A stretch of DNA of 23,469 bases from a virus. Shown here piece by piece: positions 1 to 8,400 of this stretch. The stretch spans positions 1 to 23,469 of IMG/VR virus record IMGVR_UViG_3300017752_000173. The stretch is one strand, 5' to 3'. The position numbers and the translations under genes were made by a program. Below the pieces are notes generated by a model. It made no database searches. It saw nothing but the letters and a program-made list of their open reading frames with translations, and had not been told where the DNA came from. Numbering within the stretch: position 1 is the first letter of the stretch; every line of letters starts with the position of its first letter.

Positions 1-198
1 AACTGCTCCTTTTACTAAATATTTAGTAACACTAGCAGAATTATCGGTTATTTGTACATCTACATAAATGTTTTGAGATACAATATTTGCTACATTTACA
101 CCAATCACAGTTGTTGATGTTGCAGCTGGTGTTGTATAAACACTCAATCCACCTGTTCCTGCAGGTCCTTTTATACTATTTTTAAATACATTTGCCAT
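1..198 (-). CDS. Small beta-rich virion protein, C-terminus cut by window edge
   Basis: The frame opens with ATG at 198-196 and stays open to base 1, giving 66 residues that begin MANVFKNSIKGPAGTGG. The rest is alternating hydrophobic/polar sequence with the pattern VYTTP, TTVIGVNVAN, YVDVQITDNSASVTKYLVKGA, as expected for a beta-sandwich. From memory this resembles a small structural protein common in marine T4-like and pelagic phages, whose missing half normally contains an IPAG turn and a C-terminal ILE-type strand. The start is supported by AGGA seven bases upstream, overlapping the end of the preceding gene (stop at 205-203, 4-base gap). The 286-residue protein at 12770-13630 carries the same N-terminal pattern. 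No enzymatic motif is visible. Its exact place in the virion is unknown. Confidence 0.75.
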   Translation of the reverse strand, partial: MANVFKNSIKGPAGTGGLSVYTTPAATSTTVIGVNVANIVSQNIYVDVQITDNSASVTKYLVKGAV

Positions 199-202
199 AT
201 CT

Positions 203-535
203 TTATCCTAATGCTATTGAAAATGCCAACGCAGAATCTAATACATCTACACCTTCAACTGTAAATGCGTTTCCATTTGTTACATTTATTGAACCACTTA
301 CTTGAACTGAACCACTATTAATAATATTTACACCACCATCAGTATTTTCCGTACCAACGTTTAATGTTTGTTTTACAGTTAAATTACTAAATTCAGCCTG
401 CTCAACTGTAATATCACCAATAAATGAACCACTAAGTGAACCTGTAAATGAACCAGTGAATGAACCACTCAAATCAGCGTATGCCGAAGGAGCTTGTGTA
501 ATCGAACCGGAAAAACTAGGTTGGTCTATTCTCAT
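203..535 (-). CDS. Miniature fibre-repeat protein, probable virion component
   Basis: This 110-residue protein begins MRIDQPSFSG. At about residues 22-41 it has a ladder of SGSFTGSFTGSLSGSFIGD type, then ITVEQAEFSNLTVKQTLNVG, then a VQVSGSINVTNG strand pair and a short C-terminus ending SALAFSIALG. The SGSF ladder is the same kind of sequence as the N-terminal part of the 3585-residue fibre (VTGSFSGSFSGDGS, about residues 69-82). This suggests either a paralogous fragment or a small partner that packs with the same beta-helical repeats. There is no signal peptide, membrane segment or catalytic motif. It follows the chaperone gene after a 52-base gap and precedes the next gene by 4 bases. Upstream of the ATG I see only an A-rich stretch, not a clear Shine-Dalgarno site. 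No function can be assigned beyond a structural role. Confidence 0.65.
   Translation of the reverse strand: MRIDQPSFSGSITQAPSAYADLSGSFTGSFTGSLSGSFIGDITVEQAEFSNLTVKQTLNVGTENTDGGVNIINSGSVQVSGSINVTNGNAFTVEGVDVLDSALAFSIALG
206..209 (-). promoter_or_regulatory. Ribosome binding site for the gene starting at 198
   Basis: AGGA on the minus strand lies seven bases before the ATG at 198, inside the last codons of the upstream gene. It is the only convincing Shine-Dalgarno-like site in the window and implies translational coupling with the upstream gene. Confidence 0.55.
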
Positions 536-552
536 TGATAATTATCGTTTTC

Positions 553-570
553 TTTGATATAAATATCAAA
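553..570. repeat. Short perfect inverted repeat in the 52-base gap
   Basis: TTTGATAT and ATATCAAA flank a two-base centre (AA). This is the largest intergenic gap in the window (536-587). The palindrome contains TATAAATA at 558-565 on the plus strand, the wrong strand for the downstream gene, so I do not call it a T4-type late promoter. It could be a protein-binding site or chance in AT-rich DNA. Confidence 0.35.
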
Positions 571-587
571 TAAATATCTTTTACCTT

Positions 588-1046
588 TTAAGATGGCTTT
601 GTAGGCCATACAATATTATAAGGGTCTGATTGTGTTGTTACATCTCTTAAAGATTGTCTATAATTTTGCCAATCAGTTAGTTGAGAACCTGTGATTGGTG
701 AATCTTGAAATTGAGTCCAATCAGAATTACTCAATAATGTATTTCTACTATCTCTTATATCAGACCACTTTATTTCTTTTCTTGTATTTATTGTAGCTTC
801 ATCTGCATCTGATATTTCATATGTTTGTACATATACTGAACCAGATAAAGTTGGAGTTACTTCTACTACATCTTTAGTGTAATCATCGTCATAACCACTA
901 TCTTTTAATTCAACATTATATACACCAAAAGTTTCCAATAAACTATCTGTGATAATTGTTGGAAAACTTGTATTCTGATTATCAATTTTTAAATTTTGAA
1001 CCGAATATGGATATGTTATAGTTGAACCTGATACTTTTAGATACAT
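588..1046 (-). CDS. Phage tail-fibre assembly chaperone (Phage_tail_APC-like)
   Basis: This is a 152-residue protein. The N-terminal half has the pattern TYPYSVQNLKIDN, SFPTIITDSLLETFGVYNV. The C-terminal half has WSDIRDSRNTLLSNSDWTQ, DSPITGSQLTDWQNYRQSLRD and a final DPYNIVWPTKP. The combination R-R-x-LL-x-x-SDWTQ, W-x-x-YRQ-x-LRD and WP-x-x-P is characteristic of the phage tail assembly chaperone family (Pfam Phage_tail_APC), found beside tail-fibre or adhesin genes in many phages. The YPYS, SFP and fGVY segment is the N-terminal region usual in this family. It probably acts in the cytoplasm during assembly, helping to fold, trimerise or mount the neighbouring fibre or adhesin. Its start lies 6 bases after the stop of the leucine-rich-repeat gene, so the two are probably co-translated. 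No strong Shine-Dalgarno site is present. Confidence 0.85.
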   Translation of the reverse strand: MYLKVSGSTITYPYSVQNLKIDNQNTSFPTIITDSLLETFGVYNVELKDSGYDDDYTKDVVEVTPTLSGSVYVQTYEISDADEATINTRKEIKWSDIRDSRNTLLSNSDWTQFQDSPITGSQLTDWQNYRQSLRDVTTQSDPYNIVWPTKPS

Positions 1047-1052
1047 AATATT

Positions 1053-1979
1053 TTATTTAAATGTTGCTGGTATCGAACCAAAATTAGTTAAACCACTACA
1101 AAATGCAAAACAATCAGTACCAATAGGTGTTGGAGTTCTTTCAAAAATTTCATCACCACTTGGTGTATCAGTTGGAGTTGCTCCACCTAATGAGTTAGCT
1201 GTTGTTGCCATATTAAATGCATTAGAGAATGTTGTAACCGATTGGTTGTTACTAAAAAAGTTTGATGGAATTGCGGTTATTGACCTACAATTCCTAAATA
1301 CTGATTCAAAGTTTACAACTTGTGTATTGTTATCAAATAATCCACTTGGTATTGATGTTAAAGTTAAACATGCATTGAATGTACCAGAAAAAGATGTTAC
1401 ATTTGTATTATTATCAAATAATCCACTTGGTATCGATGAAATTCCAGTACAAAATACGAATGTATTAACAAAAGAAGTAACATTTGATGAAAAATCAAAT
1501 AAACCATTTGGAATTATTGTTATTCCAGTTTGTCTAAATGTAGAGTTAAATCTAAGTACAGTATTTAATCCTTCGTTTAAGGTTGCATTATTAGAAACAT
1601 CTGATGGGATTGTTGTTAAATTAATACATCCAAAAAAGTCAATTTGTTCAAAATCAATACCTCCCCAATCATCAACTGAACGATATAATCCTTTATATGA
1701 TGAATTGTTATTCACATTAAAACCTGGACAATATCCACTAATTATAATTTGATAAGTACCAGCAGTTGAATATGTATGGAATCTACCAGAATCAAGAGTT
1801 TGTAATATTGTAGTTGTACCACTACTATCACCCCAGTCAACAACTATATTAGGTTGTTTTCCACCAGGTGAAGTTAGGGGCAACTCAAATTGTGTATTTG
1901 CTCCTCCAGTTTGTATTGTAAATTTAAAAGGTCTCACTTGTCCTGCTTCTATTGAAATTAAACGTCTTGCTATACTCAT
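1053..1979 (-). CDS. Tail adhesin candidate with PKD-like and BspA-type leucine-rich repeats
   Basis: This is a 308-residue protein. Residues about 44-81 form a PKD-like beta-sandwich: IVVDWGDSSG (DWGD at 48-51), then FHTYSTAGTYQIIISG. A linker follows (about 82-120, with GLYRSVDDWGGIDF). A degenerate repeat (about 121-152) leads into four regular 27-residue leucine-rich repeats (153-179, 180-206, 207-233, 234-260) with consensus ITSIPSGLFDNNTxVTSF and a following xxxFxxCxx. The C-terminus has a last partial repeat (CFAFCSGLTNFGSIPATF). The repeat is of the BspA/DUF285 type, known in bacterial and protist surface proteins as a protein- or glycan-binding solenoid. Position between the long fibre and the chaperone supports a role at the tail tip in receptor binding; that role is inferred. 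The start ATG follows the fibre stop by 9 bases; no clear Shine-Dalgarno site. Confidence 0.75.
   Translation of the reverse strand: MSIARRLISIEAGQVRPFKFTIQTGGANTQFELPLTSPGGKQPNIVVDWGDSSGTTTILQTLDSGRFHTYSTAGTYQIIISGYCPGFNVNNNSSYKGLYRSVDDWGGIDFEQIDFFGCINLTTIPSDVSNNATLNEGLNTVLRFNSTFRQTGITIIPNGLFDFSSNVTSFVNTFVFCTGISSIPSGLFDNNTNVTSFSGTFNACLTLTSIPSGLFDNNTQVVNFESVFRNCRSITAIPSNFFSNNQSVTTFSNAFNMATTANSLGGATPTDTPSGDEIFERTPTPIGTDCFAFCSGLTNFGSIPATFK
1200..1523 (-). repeat. Four tandem 81-bp leucine-rich repeat units
   Basis: Four consecutive units of exactly 27 codons encode residues 153-260 of the adhesin candidate. Units 2 and 3 are the most alike (both IPSGLFDNNT). The conserved positions are the IPSGLF turn, the N-rich loop and a Phe followed by Cys or Ala near the end of each unit. 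Outward-facing residues differ between units, as in ligand-binding solenoids. Confidence 0.8.
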
Positions 1980-1988
1980 AACTATTCA

Positions 1989-2465
1989 TTAACTTACATT
2001 GTTTGCACTTAGGAATCCATAATATGTACTCCCCCCATCATAAGTATAGAATACTAATATATCTTTTCCATTTGCTGTTAGTGTTGGTGCTGCTCCATTA
2101 GCCCATTGTATTATACCAGGCCAACTTACAGTTGCAGTACCACCACTTCCATCTTCCAACACCAATGTAAATCCAATTGCACGAGGGCCTGTTGGTGCGT
2201 TTGAAAGAGAAATTGTTATACTACCAGTTCTATTGATTCTAAAGTTGTTACCTTCAGTTAAATCTATATTTGTTGTTCCACTTGAATTACCTATATCGTA
2301 GTAGTTTTCGTGGAATCTTGTAGAGAATGTAGCATCACTTACATCTAAATCACCAGTTACATCTAATAAATTACCATTGAATGTTAAATTAGCTTCTGCA
2401 TTTGCAGTTCCATCACCTTCCATAGTAACAACTCTATCTTCTGCATCATTATCTACATTTAATAA
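1989..2465 (-). other. C-terminal beta domain of the giant fibre
   Basis: Residues 3428-3585 follow directly after the last Gly-X-Y triplet. The first part (LLNVDNDAEDRVVTMEGDG, TFNGNLLDVTGDLDVSD) is a strand-rich connector. The second has SITISLSNAPTGPRAIGFTL, ATVSWPGIIQWANG, APTLTANGKDILVFYTYDGG and STYYGFLSANNVS. The pattern VSWP-x-x-I-x-W-ANG-x-APTLT, then a final YYGF, is from memory a recurrent tail-protein C-terminal domain in marine phages. It probably serves as the tip or trimer-nucleating cap for the collagen-like stalk. Confidence 0.65.
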
Positions 2466-5400
2466 TCCACTTGAACCAGATGTACCAGATGAGCCCGAAG
2501 AACCAGTTTCACCTGATGAACCAGAAGTTCCACTTGTACCACTCGTACCACTACTTCCAAATAAAGTACCATCTAAACCAGATGTACCAGCAGTACCAGA
2601 CGAACCTGATGAACCACCCTCTCCAGTTATACCCGATGTACCCGAAGAACCAGAAGTTCCACCTGTTCCACTACTACCACTACTTCCGAATAAAGTACCA
2701 TCTAAACCACTTGTACCAGATGTACCAGCCGTTCCAGATGAACCAGCCGTTGATGCAGTACCAGACGAACCCGATGAACCCGCAGTACCTCTCGTACCAC
2801 TACTACCACTACTTCCAAATAAAGTACCATCTTGTCCAGAAGTACCTGATGTTCCAGCTGAACCACTTTCTCCACTCGTACCAGAAGAACCACTTATTCC
2901 ACTTGTACCGCTTGAACCACTACTTCCGAATAAAGTACCATCTTGTCCAGAAGTACCTGATGAACCAGCAGTTCCACTTACACCAGATGTTCCACTTTCT
3001 CCACTCGTACCACGCGTACCAGAAGAACCAGATGAACCAAAGAAAGTTCCATCAATACCACTTGTACCAGTTGTTCCAGAAGTACCTGATGAACCTCCAG
3101 TACCAGCAGTACCAGCGGTACCTGTTGAACCTGAAGTTCCCGAAGTACCATGTGTACCACTACTTCCAAAGAATGTTCCATCTTGTCCAGAAGAACCTGA
3201 AGTACCAGTTGTACCCGATGTACCAGCAGTTGATGAAGTACCAGATGAGCCAGATGAACCACCAGTACCAGTTGTTCCAGATGAACCAGCTGAACCAAAG
3301 AATGTTCCATCTTGTCCGCTTGTTCCACTCGTTCCACTTACCCCACTACTACCTGATGTTCCAGCACCAGAAGTACCAGAAGTACCAGCCGTACCTGATG
3401 AACCGAAGAATGTTCCATCAACACCTGATGTACCAGTTGTACCACTTGTCCCACTACTACCACTCTCACCGCTTGTACCAGATGTACCTGCTCCACTCGT
3501 ACCAGAAGTACCAGCCGTACCAAAATTAGTTCCATCTAAACCAGAAGAACCTGAAGTTCCAGTTGTACCAGAAGAACCTGATGTTCCAGTTGTACCACTC
3601 GTTCCAGAAGTTCCAGCAGTACCAAAGTTAGTTCCATCTTGTCCAGATGAACCCGAAGTACCATTTGTACCATTAGCTCCATTTTCTCCATCAATACCCG
3701 ATGTACCAGTTGTACCTGAAGAGCCAGCAGTACCAGATGAGCCACTACTACCGCTGGTTCCAGATGTTCCAGAAGTACCACTACTTCCAAAGAACGTTCC
3801 ATCTAATCCAGTTGTTCCAGATGTACCATCACTTCCTAATCCAGAAGTACCCGATGAACCTGCGGTTCCACTTGAACCAGATGAACCGAAGAATGTTCCA
3901 TCTACACCAGAAGAACCTGAAGTTCCACTTGTACCAGACGAACCTGCCGAACCACTTGTCCCACTACTTCCGCTAGTACCATTTGTACCTGATGTACCTG
4001 ATGTTCCACTACTCCCTTCAGCTGATGTACCAGAACTACCACTTGTTCCAGTTGTTCCGCTTGTTCCAGTTGTTCCAGAAGTTCCACTTGTTCCACTACT
4101 TCCCTCTGCGGATGTACCAGAAGAACCTGATGTTCCACTTGTTCCGCTTGTACCACTACTTCCACTTGTTCCAGATGTACCTGATGTACCACTACTTCCT
4201 TCAGCAGATGTACCACTTGTTCCTGCTGAACCTGAAGTTCCAGTTGTTCCGCTTGTTCCAGAAGTACCAGCCGTTCCACTACTTCCCTCAGCTGATGTAC
4301 CTGATGTACCAGTTGTACCAGAAGTACCAGCTGAACCACTTGTTCCATTAGAACCAGATGTACCCGATGTACCTGCTGAACCACTTGTCCCACTACTACC
4401 ACTCGTTCCAGATGTACCAGAAGTTCCACTACTACCACTCGTTCCATCAGAACCACTTGTTCCACTACTACCACTCGTTCCAGATGTACCAGAAGTTCCT
4501 TCAGAACCAGTTGTTCCAGAAGTTCCAGATGTACCCGATGTACCTGCTGAACCTCCACTACCAGACGTTCCACTTGTTCCAGAAGTTCCAGTTGTTCCGC
4601 TTGTTCCAGAAGTACCACTTGTACCACTACTTCCACTTGTTCCAGATGAACCTGATGTTCCGTTTGTACCTGAAGTTCCAGATGTACCAGCCGAACCTGA
4701 TGAACCTTCTGCTCCACTTGTTCCACTTGTTCCAGAAGTACCTGATGTACCATTAGTACCTGTCGAACCAGAAGAACCAGAAGTACCCGATGAACCAGAA
4801 GTACCAGCTGAACCTGAAGAACCTTCTTGTCCACTCGTACCACTACTTCCACTACTTCCGCTTGTTCCACTACTTCCAGAAGAACCACTTGAACCAGAAC
4901 TTCCGCTTGTACCACTTGTACCAGAACTTCCACTTGTTCCGCTTGTACCACTACTTCCACTTGAACCAGATGAACCCGATGAACCGGATGTACCTCCACT
5001 ACCACTACTTCCGCTTGAACCAGATGTACCCGAAGTTCCACTACTTCCACTTATACCACTTGAACCAGATGAACCTGATGTTCCAGAAGAACCTCCCGTA
5101 CCAGATGAGCCTGAAGTTCCACTTGAACCAGATGTACCTGATGTTCCGTATTTATCAACAATGTTTATTGTTCCAAGCATTGAACCATGAACACTACATT
5201 GGTAATATATGTTATTAGGAGCATTTTCAGGAACTCTATATTCTATTAAAGTAGAAGTACTATGAACTCCAGCTCCTGCATCATTATTTGTTGTACCAGG
5301 CACAGTTGTATTATCACCAGATTCTAATCTTAATGCAAATGGATGTGATGAACTTACATTTGAAACATCAAAGTAATATAATTCACCCCTTACAAGAGTT

Positions 5401-8400
5401 AATGATGGTTGGTTTCCACTATATCCATCTATTGTATAATTGTTTCCACCTGGTGTTCTAACAATGAACAAAGCTCCACCTTCTCTACCAGCAGTACCAG
5501 ATGTACCACTCGTTCCAGACGAACCTGATGTTCCAGATGTACCAGTTGAACCTGATGTACCAGCAGTACCAGATGTACCACTACTTCCAGAAGAACCACT
5601 TGAGCCGGAAGAACCAGATGTTCCAGACGTTCCTGAAGTTCCACTACTACCACTCGTTCCACTTGTTCCAGAAGTACCCGATGAACCAGAAGTACCACTA
5701 CTTCCACTTGAACCAGAAGTACCAGATGAACCTGAAGTTCCACTACTACCACTTGTTCCAGCGGTTCCACTACTACCACTTGTCCCACTACTACCACCTG
5801 TTCCACTTGAACCAGAAGTACCAGCAGTACCACTTGTTCCAGCAGTTCCACTACTACCACTTGTACCAGCAGTTCCAGAAGTTCCACTTGAACCAGATGA
5901 ACCAGCCGTTCCAGTAGTACCACTACTACCAGAAGAACCCGATGTACCACCAGTACCAGATGTACCACTTACAGCAGTTACATCTCTTTTGAAAACTTTT
6001 CCAGTTGATTCATCAATAACTAAAACTGTATCTGAACTACCAGTTTGTAATCCTACAAATTGTGTACTACCAGATGATACTAAACTACCACTTACTTCAA
6101 ATCTTCCAACAAATGAACCAGTACCAGTATTTGGTAAGAAATTTTCTCCTAAGAAATCACCAGCATTTAAAGCGAATGAAGCAGTTGCTGCATAAGATGC
6201 TGAAAGTACAGTCATCGATGCCGTTTGGTCATTTCTTACATAATCTTCAGCAGATACAGCGTTTATAGCATAAGATGCTGAAAGAGCGTATGATGCTGAA
6301 AGTACAGTCATCGATGCCGTTTGGTCAGTTCTTACAAAGTTATCAGTATTAAAATCACCAGCGTTTACGGCGAATGAAGCAGTTTCAGCATATGATGCTG
6401 AAAGTACAGTCATTGAAGCCGTTTGGTCATTTTGTATATAGTTATCTAAATTAGCAATCTCAGCAAGAGATGCCGAATCGAATCCAAATAAGTTTGATGC
6501 AGTTTGAGCTAAATCAGCGTTTCTAGCATATGATGCTGATAATACTGAACCTACTACATCACTACCTTGTACAAATCCTGCTAATCTACCACCAGTACCA
6601 ATTACTGCTTGTCCACTTGTCAATCCACTAAATGTTACTCTAACCGATGAACTATCGATTGATTCTATTGCTTGTGGAATAATCTGTCCATTTGAACCAG
6701 TTTCATAAATTTGAACTACTGGATAATCAATAGCGAAATTGTGTTGGAATGTTACCTGAGTTACATCTGAGAATGGGAATACAGCAGTATCACCAAATTG
6801 TGTTACAGGTCTAAATTTGTTTGCATCTGCATCAAATACTAAAATATCTAAATCATCAGGTACATCTATACCAACATTTTCACCTTGGTATGAACCTACG
6901 AATGATGATGTAATTCTTGGTGAGAATATTTCATCCGTTACAGTTATCTTAGATGCACTTACATCGTTTTGGAAGGTTACATCTCCGAAAAATGTTGAAC
7001 CACTATCTATTGACCTAACTACGAATCCATCATCAGGAGTAACCGATGCGGTTACAGAACCACTAAGTATTCTACTTTGGTCTAATCCTTCAATAGCATC
7101 AGCAGGAATATTAAATAATCCCTCACCACTACCACTAAAGAATCCACTTCCAGATGGTATTTCTATATTACCAATAAAAGTAGAACCACTTGTTGGAGAA
7201 AATACCCTAAACCCTTCTATATTATCAACCGATGCACTAATACCACCACTTATGATAAGATTTAATTCTAAATCTTCTAATGCTTCTGCAGGAATATTAA
7301 ATAATCCCCCACCATCACCAGTAAATAATGTACCACTAATTGGTTTATTTACGATTAAACCAGCAGTAGGGTCTACTCTTGCTTCAGCAGCACCAGATAC
7401 AATTCTATCTAATTCTAAATCTTCAAGTGCATCTAATGGAATATTAAATAATCCACCACCATCACCTTTATATAAAGATGCTGTTATTGATTGAGAAACA
7501 TGTAGAGAACCACTAATTTCTACTTTAACTGAACCTGAGTTTATATTTGAATCTAAGTTTTCAACTCTAAAGAAACCTAATGGGTCAACTGATGCAGTTA
7601 CCGAACCAGTAAATATTTTTGATGAATCAATTGCTAAGTTAGCAATATCAATGTTTGTAATCCCACTACCATCACCAGTAATAATACCACCAACATCTAA
7701 AGATTCAGAAATAATAACTGAACCACTAAATGATGAATCTACTGCAATTGATGAGGTTTCGTTAAATACTTTAAATTCAGTTTCCGATAAAGATGCAGTT
7801 GCTGAACCACTTGATAACTGAGTTACGTTTAGTGATAAATTAGCAATATCAATATTTGTTAAACCACTACCATCACCAGTAAATACTCCACCACCACCAA
7901 CAGTTATTGAACCAGATGTTACAATTGAACCAGTGAATACTGCTCCACCAGTTGGTGCAGTTACTACAAATGTATCACCACTAGCAACCGATGCCGTAGC
8001 AGAACCACTTGAGATAAGAGGAGCAGCTGCTGCTTGTACATTTGTTAATTGAGAACCATCACCAACAAAGAATGATGCACTTACAGATTCAGCAATATCA
8101 ACCGAACCAGTTACTGATAAATTTTTACTTCCAGTTAAGAATCCTATTGATACACTACCACTTACATCTAAAGATGATTTAAATTCTGAACCACTTATTG
8201 CCGTTACTACAAACGATTCTCCACTCTCAACCGATGCCGTAGCAGAACCACTAGCAATTACAGGTGATAAATCAGCTTGTACATTTGTTAATTGAGAACC
8301 ATCCCCTACAAATGAACCAGAGAATGAACCACTAATTTCATCAGCTTCTATTTTATTAGCTGTTATTTTTTCACTTACATCAAAACTACCAGTTACATCT

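Noticed and set aside
558-565. TATAAATA as a T4-type late promoter, and a similar plus-strand string near 13637
   Set aside because: Both are on the plus strand, pointing away from the genes they would need to serve. Such strings are common in AT-rich DNA.
1246-1752. Plus-strand frame of 168 codons with repeated LLSNNPLGID
   Set aside because: It is antisense to the leucine-rich repeats, and its repeats mirror theirs exactly.
1053-2465. Diversity-generating retroelement target region at the adhesin or the fibre C-terminus
   Set aside because: I found no reverse transcriptase gene and no template/variable repeat pair with adenine-specific differences in the window.
2466-5147. CRISPR-like array suggested by the regular short DNA repeats
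   Set aside because: The repetition is a 9-base codon pattern inside an open frame, without constant direct repeats separated by unique spacers and without cas genes.
2377-5190. A 937-codon stop-free plus-strand frame rich in Pro, Val, Leu and Glu (PEVPLVPLLP type)
   Set aside because: It is the antisense of the Gly-Thr-Ser tract. The restricted sense codons produce CCA, GTT, CTT and GAA on the opposite strand and exclude stops in this phase. The protein has no independent domain, and all other genes are on the minus strand.
5440-6195. A 251-codon plus-strand frame of the same proline-rich type
   Set aside because: It is the antisense shadow of collagen-like block 1 and the adjoining fibre segment, with the same explanation.
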